Shown here one piece after another: positions 19,989 through 31,249 of a stretch of 64,000 nucleotides of DNA. A program made the translations under genes and the position numbers. The notes below the pieces were generated by a model. That model saw nothing but the letters and a program-made list of their open reading frames with translations. It was not told where the DNA came from and searched no databases. How positions within the stretch are numbered: the stretch's first letter is position 1; every line of letters starts with the position of its first letter. Origin of the DNA: Piscicola geometra (lineage: Eukaryota; Annelida; Clitellata; Hirudinida; Piscicolidae); contig OX030958.1 of assembly GCA_943735955.1 (NCBI GenBank), positions 587,501 to 651,500 of the forward strand. Reading direction: 5' to 3'.

Positions 19989-20348
19989 TTATCTTTCCAT
20001 GAGTTTGGACAACACCCTCAGATTTGAAATAGGCCTGTGAGACGAAGTTTCAGTGAGTTTAAGACTCGGCTTCTTGAGCAGTGGCGTGATGTAGGCCGAC
20101 TTGAAAGACTTCGGAACCCTGCCTGCCGAAAAAGACCTGTTGAATAAGCTCACTAAAAAAGGAGCAATTATTCCAGGTATCTCTTTCAACAGCCATGTAG
20201 GAACCGGTTCATTCGAGCACTGCTTATTCGGAAGCCCTTGAATAGCCCTAACTACTTCTTCGTCGACTATGCTGAACCCATTCAAACTGAGCCCGTGCTC
20301 GTAGAACAAAAATGTTGGGTCATCTTGGGCATTGATTGACCTTATCAC
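19989..20348 (-). pseudogene. LINE RT N-terminal segment
   Basis: A 119-residue frame with MIRSINAQDDPTFLFYEHGL, EEVVRAIQGLPNKQCSNEPV, PTWLLKEIPGIIAPFLVSLF and ITPLLKKPSLKLTETSSHRP. PxxLLKExxxxxxPxxxxLxNxSxxxGxxPxxxKxAxxxPxxKKP is the opening of CR1/L2-type RTs. It ends at LSKLMER before a stop. Confidence 0.9.
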
Positions 20349-20585
20349 AACTTTCTCTGTGAGGTTTGCGTGATAGTCATCAACACTGATGCCTGAGACT
20401 GACGCCGTCTTACTTCTGCCCGCGATGCTGTTGATGAGTTTCAGCTGACTTCCCTTTTGACTGAGAAAGCTTCGAGTTCCAGAACTGTTCTCGCTTGCGT
20501 CTGCACAGACTCTTGTAAACTTTCAACTGCTTGACCCAGGCAGTACGTGCTTGCTCATTTTTTGACTTACTATAGCTTTATATTA

Positions 20586-21893
20586 CTATGAAATATAATA
20601 TATGAAAATATAATATATGAAAATATAATATATGAAAATATAATATATGAAAATATAATATATGAAAATATAATATATGAAAATATAATATATGAAAATA
20701 TAATATATGAAAATATAATATATGAAAATATAATATATGAAAATATAATATATGAAAATATAATATATGAAAATATAATATATGAAAATATAATATATGA
20801 AAATATAATATATGAAAATATAATATATGAAAATATAATATATGAAAATATAATATATGAAAATATAATATATGAAAATATAATATATGAAAATATAATA
20901 TATGAAAATATAATATATGAAAATATAATATATGAAAATATAATATATGAAAATATAATATATGAAAATATAATATATGAAAATATAATATATGAAAATA
21001 TAATATATGAAAATATAATATATGAAAATATAATATATGAAAATATAATATATGAAAATATAATATATGAAAATATAATATATGAAAATATAATATATGA
21101 AAATATAATATATGAAAATATAATATATGAAAATATAATATATGAAAATATAATATATGAAAATATAATATATGAAAATATAATATATGAAAATATAATA
21201 TATGAAAATATAATATATGAAAATATAATATATGAAAATATAATATATGAAAATATAATATATGAAAATATAATATATGAAAATATAATATATGAAAATA
21301 TAATATATGAAAATATAATATATGAAAATATAATATATGAAAATATAATATATGAAAATATAATATATGAAAATATAATATATGAAAATATAATATATGA
21401 AAATATAATATATGAAAATATAATATATGAAAATATAATATATGAAAATATAATATATGAAAATATAATATATGAAAATATAATATATGAAAATATAATA
21501 TATGAAAATATAATATATGAAAATATAATATATGAAAATATAATATATGAAAATATAATATATGAAAATATAATATATGAAAATATAATATATGAAAATA
21601 TAATATATGAAAATATAATATATGAAAATATAATATATGAAAATATAATATATGAAAATATAATATATGAAAATATAATATATGAAAATATAATATATGA
21701 AAATATAATATATGAAAATATAATATATGAAAATATAATATATGAAAATATAATATATGAAAATATAATATATAAAAATATATTATATAAAAATATAATA
21801 TATGAAAATATAATATATGAAAATATAATATATGAAAATATAATATATAAAAATATAATATATGAAAAGATAATATATGAAAATAGAATAGAC
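20586..21893. repeat. Highly homogeneous 15-bp satellite, about 87 copies
   Basis: The unit TATGAAAATATAATA repeats for about 1.3 kb with essentially no variants until the last 130 bases, where TATAAAAATATAATA and a few substitutions appear. The uniformity implies recent expansion or ongoing homogenisation. It lies between the LINE fragment and the first copy of the duplicated segment. Confidence 0.98.
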
Positions 21894-21899
21894 GAAAAG

Positions 21900-22780
21900 T
21901 TAACTTGCTTTTTTAAATTTATTAAACCTTTTTTTTTGTGTATTAAAAAAAATTTGTTTTCACGGTATTAAAATATTTTTTACTGCTCAAAAAAAGACTA
22001 CGACTCAACCCACCTAGAGTTCATACTTTAAACAATACTTTTTTTTTAATCAAAACTTATAATGTGAAAAACTGTAAGAATCAACTCAGCATCTCGAGTA
22101 AGGTTGAAGCTTCTAATTCTAAACAAGCGACAGTGAGCTTGCAGAGCATCAGACACCAACTGGCTATCAACGGTGAGAACTTTTAACTAGAGCTTGGTCA
22201 GTATCTTCGGCATTGTGGTTCAAAAACCAGGAGTTAGCTCAAAAAAGAAAATGTGGAAAAAGGAGAAAAGACTAGTCTGTGTTTCATGACTGTGCATAGG
22301 CACATAGTCAAACAATTTGCAATAAAGATTTTCAAAAAAAATAAAATTGAATTCAAATTTAAATTCTATATTTAAATTGAAAAAAAATCATATAGCGGTT
22401 GGGGAATGGTTTTTAACCTTGAAAATTAATTAGTAGGAAAATAGGAAAAAATTGAACATAGCTAAGACATTGAAGTAGTTAATGCAACTTTTAATTTTTT
22501 TTATTTCTTTATTTCTAGAAGCAGTATTAAAAATGCCTTAACATGCTCTTGCCCTGCTCTCCCCTAAAGTCTTTTACCAACTGGCATCACGCACTGGAGG
22601 GTTGATCAATAATATCCTGTTGCTCTCAGTTTTTAGAAAGACTGGCTTATATCGTATAACTTATGCATCATTACGTATAATAACGTACTATATTTCATTG
22701 TTATCTCTTGCTTCTGCTTTTATACAAAGTGCTAGAAACATTCAAAAACCAACGTTGAAAATGGTACACAGACAAAAATG
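21900..22780. other. Non-coding flank of the secreted-protein gene, copy 1
   Basis: The downstream side of the minus-strand gene. No frame of interest; it serves as the empty site for hAT-B (22577-22584). Confidence 0.5.
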
Positions 22781-22788
22781 CTTGAGGT

Positions 22789-22794
22789 TTTATT
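22789..22794 (-). terminator. Polyadenylation signal AATAAA, secreted-protein gene copy 1
   Basis: AATAAA on the minus strand about 165 bases after the stop codon. It is conserved at 43194-43199 in copy 2. Confidence 0.6.
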
Positions 22795-22956
22795 AGCACA
22801 CAGTTTCATCAATATGCCAGACAAAGTTTATATTTAACGGTATATTACTTCCAAAGATGATTTTGTTTAATGTTGCAACTTTGTATAGTTCAGTAATGGA
22901 TCCGAGCAAAACAGTTTATACTGTCATTCACCCTCATCCTTTTCAGAATCTTTGTC

Positions 22957-23289
22957 TCATTCATCGGGAACACAATCTTTTTCGGTACTGTCAGACGGAC
23001 ACACCCTTTTGATTTTAATATCGAGTATTGTATGGTTGTCTGGCTCAGTGTCATCGAGAGCGATTCTGACACATGTCTCAGATTGATTCCCCAATTCATC
23101 TGTCTCGAGGTAACATGTCGTATTTCCGATTTGTGCATCTCCTTCTTCCATCACTGCTCCTTCTTCCATCACTGCTCCTTCTTCCATCACTGCTCCTGTC
23201 TCCACCTCTGTCGCCATCTTCAATTCTGTTTTACAGCCACCATCAACAACATCTTCATCTCTTTCTTCTTCTTCCTCATCTTCGTTTTC
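22957..23289 (-). CDS. Secreted protein paralogue 1, repeat and cysteine exon
   Basis: The acceptor is ATTATTAG|GAAAAC. It encodes ENEDEEEEERDEDVVDGGCK, three tandem AVMEEG units, then the C-terminal region with TTCYLETDELGNQSETC and KRVCPSDSTEKDCVPDE. TGA is at 22957-22959. Five cysteines lie in this exon. Confidence 0.88.
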   Translation of the reverse strand, partial: ENEDEEEEERDEDVVDGGCKTELKMATEVETGAVMEEGAVMEEGAVMEEGDAQIGNTTCYLETDELGNQSETCVRIALDDTEPDNHTILDIKIKRVCPSDSTEKDCVPDE

Positions 23290-24005
23290 CTAATAATAAT
23301 AATAATACAATAAAAAAAGTAATAATAATAATAATGAGGATAACAATAATGATAATAATAATAATAGTAACAACAACAACAACAAAAATAACAACAATAA
23401 TAATAATTATAATTATTATGATTATAAAAATATTAAAAATTATTATTATTATTATTATAGTTCTTATTATTATAATAATAATGAGGTAAGGAAAAAGTCA
23501 TGACTATGAATGTTTCATTCAATTTCATCAAATTTTCTATTATCTTCATTTTGAAACATCTATCTTCAATGTTCATTCGATTTTTAATAATAAAATACAT
23601 ACACAAAAACATATTATACACATAGATGGCATTAACATACAATATGCTTGTTGACGAATAATTATAAAGAAGCAAATTGATATTTTTCAAACGACCTGTG
23701 AAGACCAGTCAGGCATCCTCTCCCTCCCCTCACAGGACCTTTCTCTATTATCGAGTTCTGTCTCCGTTTTTTCATTCAGAGTCCTTCCATTTTCAACTGG
23801 AGTTGCTGAATAAATGAAATTTTTGATGGTGCTTCGCTTCTTGAAATGACGTCTTTTTGTTAATTTCCTAGCTTCAATTATCTAAATTGTCTGTATGAAA
23901 TCGATAAATTAATTTTTCATTATATTTGTAATAAGAATTACCCAAAATGCAGTCGAGGACAACGGTGAGGAGTGCTAGAGCAAAAACGAACTTCATTTTT
24001 GAATG
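22957..24005 (-). CDS. Small secreted cysteine-containing protein, paralogue 1 (3 coding exons)
   Basis: Unrecognised family. Coding exons are 23996-23942 (signal peptide MKFVFALALLTVVLDCILG), 23871-23696 (58 residues, basic start RKLTKRRHFKKRS) and 23289-22957 (110 residues). All borders are GT/AG and phases 1 and 0 match, giving about 187 residues. The last exon starts acidic (ENEDEEEEERDED) and has three AVMEEG repeats. It ends in a segment with spaced cysteines (TTCYLE, SETCVR, KRVCPS, KDCVPDE). A 5' UTR exon near 24082-24100 and a TATA box precede it. The layout (signal, basic and acidic pro-like parts, Cys-rich end) resembles secreted peptide precursors. No function can be assigned. Confidence 0.85.
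23290..23480. repeat. AAT/AAC-rich microsatellite in last intron of paralogue 1
   Basis: Simple repeats of ATA, ACA and TAT triplets starting right at the acceptor of the last exon. The corresponding tract is much longer in paralogue 2. Confidence 0.9.
23696..23871 (-). CDS. Secreted protein paralogue 1, basic exon
   Basis: The acceptor ATTGAAG|CT (23872) restores the frame after the phase-1 donor, encoding Ala then RKLTKRRHFKKRSTIKNFIY. It contains SATPVENGRTLNEKTETELD and ends RMPDWSSQ. The donor is CACAG|GTCGTT, phase 0. The acceptor choice is supported by paralogue 2, where the alternative upstream CATACAG is destroyed. Confidence 0.85.
23942..23996 (-). CDS. Secreted protein paralogue 1, signal-peptide exon
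   Basis: MKFVFALALLTVVLDCILG has a Lys, a hydrophobic core and a small-residue end near CILG. The exon begins at the acceptor TTTTTCAG| (24006), nine bases before the ATG. The donor is G|GTAATT at 23941, phase 1. Confidence 0.88.
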
Positions 24006-24125
24006 CTGAAAAATAATATGATGATTTAAAATACTAGCTTTTCAAATTATAAATTGTAAAATGAATTGTAAGAAACGAAACCTGGTTAATCAAGCGTAAA
24101 ACTTAGGGGTGCTTACTATTTCTTT

Positions 24126-24134
24126 CTATTTATA
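24126..24134 (-). promoter_or_regulatory. TATA box of secreted-protein gene, paralogue 1
   Basis: TATAAATAG on the minus strand, about 45 bases upstream of the 5' UTR donor (AACCAG|GTTTCG at 24081). It is perfectly kept at 44852-44860 in paralogue 2. Confidence 0.7.
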
Positions 24135-25230
24135 CATTGCAGTAGACCACAAGTCCATTATATAAATAATTTATTGATACTTTTTTTTACTAACAATAAG
24201 TTATTTTATCAATTTATACAGCGAGCGAATAGTCAACATCTCTCATATTTCATAGATAAAATATAATTTAACAGCTTTTTTAAATGATATAACTTATATT
24301 TTTAGCTCAGATTTAAATTGGGAAATAAAGAAAAAAAACAAGTTTATCTAACAATTGTTTCTTAATAGTAGGAGGAATCTTTGTTTGAATAAACATGTTT
24401 TTAACTATTCAAAGTTCATTTAGATTTTTAAATGACATAGCCACAAAACCAACAAATACTATTTTTTAACTTTGTTGGTTCTCCAGATGTTTAAACATCA
24501 TAAACCCGGATTCGAAAAAAAGAAATCGGAAAATTTGATTGAAAGATAAAAAAATTTAAAGAAAGTATTTTCAAGTTATAAAAGTTTCAAAATGATGAAC
24601 TCAACAAAATTAAACATTTGTAAAATAGGCCAATATGTCTCTTCTGAAAGTGATTGTTATAGAGCACAAGGTTCAAATCAAAAATATAGAGTCTCTAGAT
24701 AGAGTGAAGGTTATATTTTTTCATTGAATTAAATATATATAAAAAAAGATTTCAAGGTTTTCAATAGTTAATTTTTATTTGAAAACGATAAATTATCTGG
24801 GTCCTTGATCATGGCTTAAAATTGCTAATGTCTCGAGCAAATGATTAAAAATTTTTTTTTTGAAGAATAACAGTAATAAAATAATTGAATAGTAAATTTA
24901 ATGATTTAAAATAAGAATCTCTGTCGACGTCACATCTCATTCACTTGCTCTCAGAATTTAATCTTGGCCGTTAAAAACTTTATTTAGCAATTATAAAGCC
25001 TCCGGTACTGGAAAATTAAATTCACGAATAGATTTTAACACGCGTTATTCACGAATTCATTTGTGTTACAAAGTTTCTATATATAAAAATGAATTTTACT
25101 GAGCTTGATTAATTATTTTTCAATGAGTAATTAATAAAATTTTAAAATCGTTTTAAAACTAAAATATAAAACTTCAGAAATTTTTAATGTAATAAAAACA
25201 CCACATTTAAATCTGTTCAAATATTGATGT
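24135..25230. other. Upstream region of secreted-protein gene, copy 1
   Basis: AT-rich upstream DNA with no frames. It is shared with copy 2 (44861-46085) apart from a 155-base length difference near 24370. Confidence 0.5.
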
Positions 25231-25234
25231 AGAT

Positions 25235-25790
25235 ATCTGTGGGCTATGCGTGACAAACCTAAACGAAGATCAGATGGTGGATGGACAGGGTTTTTAGAAT
25301 GGTTTGGTGTGGGGAGGAAGATGGAAGAAGGGAAATGTGGTGGGGTGGGGTTTTCAGTGAAGAAGGAATTGAAAGCAGAGGTCGTGAACAAATACCAAGA
25401 AGAAGATTTGCTGGTGTTGAGGATGAACGGAGAAACAGGTCTATGGTGTGTGTAGTGCGAGGGGGTGGATAACGGTGCAAACAAAAGAAGAATTCCATGC
25501 ATAGCTAGGTTGGCAAAAGAAGCAAAAAAACTGAATATAGACTTGTGGTAGGAGGGGGTTTCAACGGGCATCTTATGGAATTGGATGGGATAGATAACAA
25601 AAACGGTTTGATGGTTAAAAAATGATTGAAGAAAAAGAGCTGAGCATCGTGAATTGTGAGTGGCCAGGGATGAACATTCCCACTTGGAAATGTGGCAAGA
25701 AATAGTTTGGGTTGAACTTGGTACTAACTAAGATAAAAGAAGGGAAGAGGTGGTAGAAGGGCGGGTTGGTGAGCTTGAGGATGAAGTGGA
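25235..25790 (+). pseudogene. LINE endonuclease relic
   Basis: Reading with shifts: FLEWFGVGRKMEEGKCGGVG, then FSVKKELKAEV, then VVGGGFNGHLMELDGIDNKN, where the GDFN-type motif is degraded. This is the GGVGF ... GDFNGH region of an APE-type endonuclease. The first 200 bases are duplicated at 46085-46243; the rest is unique to copy 1. The 19-bp satellite follows. Confidence 0.75.
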
Positions 25791-25797
25791 ATAGTGG

Positions 25798-28700
25798 CTA
25801 TAAATTATTTTTAATTTTATAAAGTATTTTTAATTTAATAAAGTATTTTTAATTTTATAAAGTATTTTAATTTAATAAAGTATTTTTAATTTTATAAAGT
25901 ATTTTTAATTTTATAAAATATTTTTAATTTTATAAAGTATTTTTAATTTTATCAAGTATTTTTAATTTAAAAAAGTATTTTTAATTTAAAAAAGTATTTT
26001 TAATTTTATGAAGTATTTTTAATTTAATAAAGTATTTTGAATTTTATAAAGTATTTTGAATTTTAAAAAGTATTTTTAATTTTATAAAGTATTTTTAATT
26101 TAAAAAAGTATTTTTAATTTTATGAAGTATTTTTAATTTAATAAAGTATTTTGAATTTTATAAAGTATTTTTAATTTTATAAAGTATTTTTAATTTTATA
26201 AAGTATTTTTAATTTAATAAAGTATTTTTAATTTAATGAAGTATTTTTAATTTAATAAAGTATTTTTAATTTAATAAAGTATTTTTAATTTTATAAAGTA
26301 TTTTTAATTTAATGAAGTATTTTTAATTTTATAAAGTATTTTTAATTTTATAAAGTATTTTTAATTATTATAAAGTATTTTTAATTTTATAAAGTATTTT
26401 TAATTTAATAAAGTATTTTTAATTTAATAAAGTATTTTTAATTTATTAAAGTATTTTTAATTTAATAAATTATTTTTATTTAATAAAGTATTTTTAATTT
26501 TATGAGGTATTTTTAATTTAATAAAGTATTTCTGATTTATTAAAGTATTTTTAATTTAATAAAGTATTTTTAATTTAATAAAGTATTTTTAATTTAATAA
26601 AGTATTTTTAATTTTATGAGGTATTTTTAATTTAATAAAGTATTTTTAATTTAATAAAGTATTTTTAATTTAAAAAAGTATTTTTAATTTAATAAAGTAT
26701 TTTTAATTTTATAAAGTATTTTTAATTTAATAAAGTATTTTTAATTTTATAAAGTATTTTAATTTAATAAAGTATTTTTAATTTTATAAAGTATTTTTAA
26801 TTTTATAAAATATTTTTAATTTTATAAAGTATTTTTAATTTTATCAAGTATTTTTAATTTAAAAAAGTATTTTTAATTTAAAAAAGTATTTTTAATTTTA
26901 TGAAGTATTTTTAATTTAATAAAGTATTTTGAATTTTATAAAGTATTTTGAATTTTAAAAAGTATTTTTAATTTTATAAAGTATTTTTAATTTAAAAAAG
27001 TATTTTTAATTTTATGAAGTATTTTTAATTTAATAAAGTATTTTGAATTTTATAAAGTATTTTTAATTTTATAAAGTATTTTTAATTTTATAAAGTATTT
27101 TTAATTTAATAAAGTATTTTTAATTTAATGAAGTATTTTTAATTTAATAAAGTATTTTTAATTTAATAAAGTATTTTTAATTTTATAAAGTATTTTTAAT
27201 TTAATGAAGTATTTTTAATTTTATAAAGTATTTTTAATTTTATAAAGTATTTTTAATTATTATAAAGTATTTTTAATTTTATAAAGTATTTTTAATTTAA
27301 TAAAGTATTTTTAATTTAATAAAGTATTTTTAATTTATTAAAGTATTTTTAATTTAATAAATTATTTTTATTTAATAAAGTATTTTTAATTTTATGAGGT
27401 ATTTTTAATTTAATAAAGTATTTCTGATTTATTAAAGTATTTTTAATTTAATAAAGTATTTTTAATTTAATAAAGTATTTTTAATTTAATAAAGTATTTT
27501 TAATTTTATGAGGTATTTTTAATTTAATAAAGTATTTTTAATTTAATAAAGTATTTTTAATTTAAAAAAGTATTTTTAATTTAATAAAGTATTTTTAATT
27601 TTATAAAGTATTTTTAATTTAATAAAGTATTTTTAATTTTATAAAGTATTTTTAATTTTATAAAGTATTTTTAATTTAATAAAGTATTTTTAATTTAATA
27701 AAGTATTTTTAATTTTATAAAATATTTTTAATTTAATAAAGTATTTTTAATTTTATCAAGTATTTTCAATTTAATAAAGTATTTTTAATTTTATGAAGTA
27801 TTTTTAATTTAATAAAGTATTTTTAATTTTATAAAGTATTTTCAATTTTAAAAAGTATTTTTAATTTAATGAAGTATTTTTAATTTAATAAAGTATTTTT
27901 AATTTAATAAAGTATTTTTAATTTAATAAAGTATTTTTAATTTAATAAAGTAGTTTTAATTTAATAAAGTATTTTTAATTTAATAAAGTATTTTTAATTT
28001 AATAAAGTATTTTTAATTTAATAAAGTATTTTTAATTTAAAAAAGTATTTTTAATTTAATAAAGTATTTTTAATTTTATAAAGTATTTTTAATTTAATAA
28101 AGTATTTTTAATTTTATAAAGTATTTTTAATTTTATAAAGTATTTTTAATTTAATAAAGTATTTTTAATTTAATAAAGTATTTGTAATTTAATAAAGTAT
28201 TTTCAATTTAATAAAGTATTTTTAATTTAATAAAGTATTTTTAATTTAATAAAGTATTTTTAATTTAATGAAGTATTTTTAATTTTATAAAGTATTTTTA
28301 ATTTTATAAAGTATTTTTAATTATTATAAAGTATTTTTAATTTTATAAAGTATTTTTAATTTTATAAAGTATTTTTAATTTAATAAAGTATTTTTAATTT
28401 ATTAAAGTATTTTTAATTTAATAAATTATTTTTATTTAATAAAGTATTTTTAATTTTATGAGGTATTTTTAATTTAATAAAGTATTTCTGATTTATTAAA
28501 GTATTTTTAATTTAATAAAGTATTTTTAATTTAATAAAGTATTTTTAATTTAATAAAGTATTTTTAATTTAATAAAGTATTTTTAATTTTATGAGGTATT
28601 TTTAATTTAATAAAGTATTTTTAATTTAATAAAGTATTTTTAATTTAATAAAGTATTTTTAATTTTATGAGGTATTTTTAATTTAATAAAGTATTTTTAA

Positions 28701-29757
28701 TTTAATAAAGTATTTTTAATTTAATAAAGTATTTTTAATTTAATAAAGTATTTTTAATTTAATAAAGTATTTTTAATTTAATAAAGTATTTTCAATTTAA
28801 TAAAGTATTTTTAATTTAATAAAGTATTTTTAATTTAATAAAGTATTTTTAATTTAATAAAGTATTTTCAATTTAATAAAGTATTTTTAATTTAATAAAG
28901 TATTTTTAATTTAATAAAGTATTTTTAATTTAATAAAGTATTTTTAATTTAATAAAGTATTTTTAATTTAATAAAGTATTTTTAATTTAATAAAGTATTT
29001 TTTATTTAATAAAGTATTTTTTATTTAATAAAGTATTTTTTATTTAATAAAGTATTTTTAATTTTATAAAGTATTTTCAATTTAATAAAGTATTTTTAAT
29101 TTAATAAAGTATTTTTAATTTAATAAAGTATTTTCAATTTAATAAAGTATTTTTAATTTAATAAAGTATTTTTAATTAAATAAAGTATTTTTAATTTTAA
29201 TAAAGTATTTTTAATTTAATAAAGTATTTTTAATTTATTAAAGTATTTTTAATTTAATGAAGTATTTTTAATTTAATAAAGTATTTTTAATTTAATGAAG
29301 TATTTTCAATTTAATAAAGTATTTTTAATTTAATAAAGTATTTTTAATTTAATAAAGTATTTTTAATTTAATAAAGTATTTTTAATTTAATAAAGTATTT
29401 TTAATTTAATAAAGTATTTTTAAATTAATAAAGTATTTTTAATTTAATAAAGTATTTTTAATTTAATAAAGTATTTTTAATTTAATAAAGTATTTTTAAT
29501 TTAATAAAGTATTTTTAATTTAATAAAGTATTTTTAAATTAATAAAGTATTTTTAATTTAATAAAGTATTTTTAATTTAATAAAGTATTTTTAATTTAAT
29601 AAAGTATTTTTAATTTAATAAAGTATTTTTAATTTAATAAAGTATTATTAATTTAATAAATTATTTTTAATTTAATAAAGTATTTTTAATTTATTAAAGT
29701 ATTTTTAATTTAATAAAGTATTTTTAATATAATAAAGTATTTTTAACTTAATAAAGT
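25798..29757. repeat. 19-bp satellite of about 4 kb with 892-bp higher-order period
   Basis: The monomer is AAAGTATTTTTAATTTAAT, with variants TTTTAT, TTAAAAA, TTTGAATTT and a few others. Variant patterns recur: the 18-bp monomer at 25861 reappears at 26753, and the AATTATTTTTATTT variant at 26468 reappears at 27360, both 892 bases apart. That equals 47 monomers with one base missing. The third-copy spacing differs (28424). It ends inside a Gypsy integrase frame. Confidence 0.97.
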
Positions 29758-30369
29758 AGTCCTATTGAGAATCCGGTCATCGGTAAAGGAGGATCTCCAA
29801 TGTTCACCAGCAGAACTTGTTTATGGAACGGCGTTGAGACTGCCCGGTGAGTGTTTTTCCAGCAATACATCCACCCCCGACATAGCAAGTTACGTTTCAC
29901 GTTTAAAGGATCGGATGAGAAAAATAAAAGCAGAGCCACCAAGGGAACAGCAAACTACAAGCTACATCCCAAAAGGCCTTCTAACCACACCAAAAGTTTT
30001 CCGCGTGTGGACTCGCATAGACAACCGCTTCAGTCTCCACACGAGGGTCCTTACGTCGTTCTTGAAAGAAGAGCAAAATATTTTGTCTCAGAAAAGAACG
30101 GGCGTAGAGACACCGTCTCAATTGACAGTCTCAAACCCGCATTTCTTTCGAATGCTGGCTCCACAGACAATACACCAGCGGCACTCAGCATTCCAGTTCT
30201 CAATCCGCCAATAACAACGATGACTACCAGCTCATCGGACGTTCCGAATACTCAACAGCCACCTCCAATCCACACAAGGTCCGGCAGAAGGGTGCATTGG
30301 CAAAAGAATTTTCAGATTACGCAACTTGACTCATCCATTTGTCTATCAACCGTCCATCAATCGTGCTAA
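29758..30369 (+). pseudogene. Gypsy integrase C-terminal region, frameshifted
   Basis: Frame one: LLRIRSSVKEDLQCSPAELV, YGTALRLPGECFSS, IASYVSRLKDRMRKIKAEPP. A shift near 30000 leads to RVDSHRQPLQSPHEGPYVVL, ERRAKYFVSEKNGRRDTVSI and DSLKPAFL, the chromodomain-less GPYxVLxRxxKxFxxxxNGxxDTVSxDRLKPA tail of Gypsy integrases. It ends with a Pro/Thr-rich stretch and TRSGRRVHWQKNF. Inactive because it is truncated and shifted. Confidence 0.9.
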
Positions 30370-30469
30370 CCAAGTCTTCATCCTCATTTTCAACACTACC
30401 CACTTCTTCTCGTCGTCTCTTCGTTTTCTCTTGCATCATCACTCGCTTCTTTGAGTTCACAAAAGACTG

Positions 30470-31012
30470 CAACATTTACCACTGCAACATGCACCACTGC
30501 AACATTTACCACTGCAACATGCACCACTGCAACATGCACCACTGCAACATGCACCACTGCAACATGCACCACTGCCACATGCACCACTGCAACATGCACC
30601 ACTGCCACATGCACCACTGCAACATGCACCACTGCAACATGCACCACTGCAACATGCACCACTGCCACATGCACCACTGCAACATGCACCACTGCAACAT
30701 GCACCACTGCCACATGCACCACTGCAACATGCACCACTGCAACATGCACTACTGCAACATGCACCACTGCAACATGCACCACTGCAACATGCCCCACTGC
30801 AACATGCACCACTGCAACATGCACCACTGCAACATGCACCACTGCAACATGCACCACTGCAACATGCACCACTGCAACATGCACCACTGCAACATGCACC
30901 ACTGCAACATGCACCACTGCAACATGCACCACTGCAACATGCACCACTGCAACATGCACCACTGCAACATGCACCACTGCAACATGCACCACTGCAACAT
31001 GCACCACTGCAA
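30470..31012. repeat. 15-bp minisatellite, about 36 copies
   Basis: The unit TGCACCACTGCAACA is repeated with few variants (CCACA, TACTG, CCCCA). Since 15 is a multiple of three, all frames stay open, producing long false proteins (CNMHH-, TATCT- and VAVVH-type). It lies between the Gypsy integrase end and the LTR. Confidence 0.97.
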
Positions 31013-31102
31013 CAACAACAGCAACTATTGCATCAACAAAATTCATAGCTTGACAATATTTTTTGCTTCTTCTTTCGCCAGTACTCTCTGGTGGGGGAGT
31101 AT

Positions 31103-31245
31103 TGTAGCGGCCTACATATAGGCACGCACACGCACATGCACACGTGCTCACCAGACAGGAAGTCTTGGGCATGCCTTTATTAACGTACTATATATATAAA
31201 GTTGTTTTGCAAATAAATATCTCTCTCTTGTGTCTCTGAACTCTT
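31103..31245 (+). mobile_element. Probable short Gypsy 3' LTR
   Basis: Starts TGTAGCGGCCTACATATAGG directly after a purine tract. It contains TATATATAAA (31191-31200) and AATAAA (31212-31217), that is, promoter and polyadenylation signals. The end is not defined because no second LTR is available for comparison. Confidence 0.6.
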
Positions 31246-31249
31246 AACT

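Larger units (their letters stand above)
19050..20560 (-). mobile_element. CR1/L2-like LINE fragment, degenerate
   Basis: A minus-strand LINE. From 20560 downwards it shows pre-RT EQARTAWVKQLKVYKSLCRR; the RT start VPTWLLKEIPGIIAPFLVSL and HRPISNLRVLSKLMER; motif A LLYLSAAFDLVDHATLL; motif B GVPQGSVLGLLLF; then EIAAWMGANQLKLNSSKTEV and DKDITMTTHINKMTQTC; and the C-terminal SRIDYSNIILTGLP. The first aspartate of motif A (normally LDLSAAFD) is Tyr and the FADD segment is deleted, so it cannot polymerise. The 15-bp satellite begins at its upstream edge. Confidence 0.92.
21898..25434. repeat. Segmental duplication, copy 1
   Basis: Begins GTTAACTTGC and runs through the secreted-protein gene to GAGGATGAACGG in a LINE relic. 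It matches 38380-46243 in the same orientation. Copy 1 lacks the hAT-B insertion: CCAACTGG occurs once, at 22577-22584. It also lacks an approximately 270-base stretch (38725-38995) and a 155-base stretch (45095-45250) found in copy 2. Confidence 0.93.
29758..31245 (+). mobile_element. Ty3/Gypsy retrotransposon 3' fragment (integrase end to LTR)
   Basis: The plus strand encodes the C-terminal part of a Gypsy polyprotein, then a minisatellite, a purine-rich tract GGTGGGGGAG, and a probable short 3' LTR starting TGTAGCGGCC. Everything upstream of the integrase C-terminus is replaced by the 19-bp satellite. No gag, protease, RT or 5' LTR is present. Confidence 0.85.

Noticed and set aside
20586..29757. 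Regularly spaced arrays considered as CRISPR
   Set aside because: Units are directly tandem with no unique spacers, and the host is eukaryotic; these are satellites.
30339..31172. Frames of 258-260 residues (CNMHH and VAVVH types)
   Set aside because: A 15-bp repeat keeps every frame open; no gene features.
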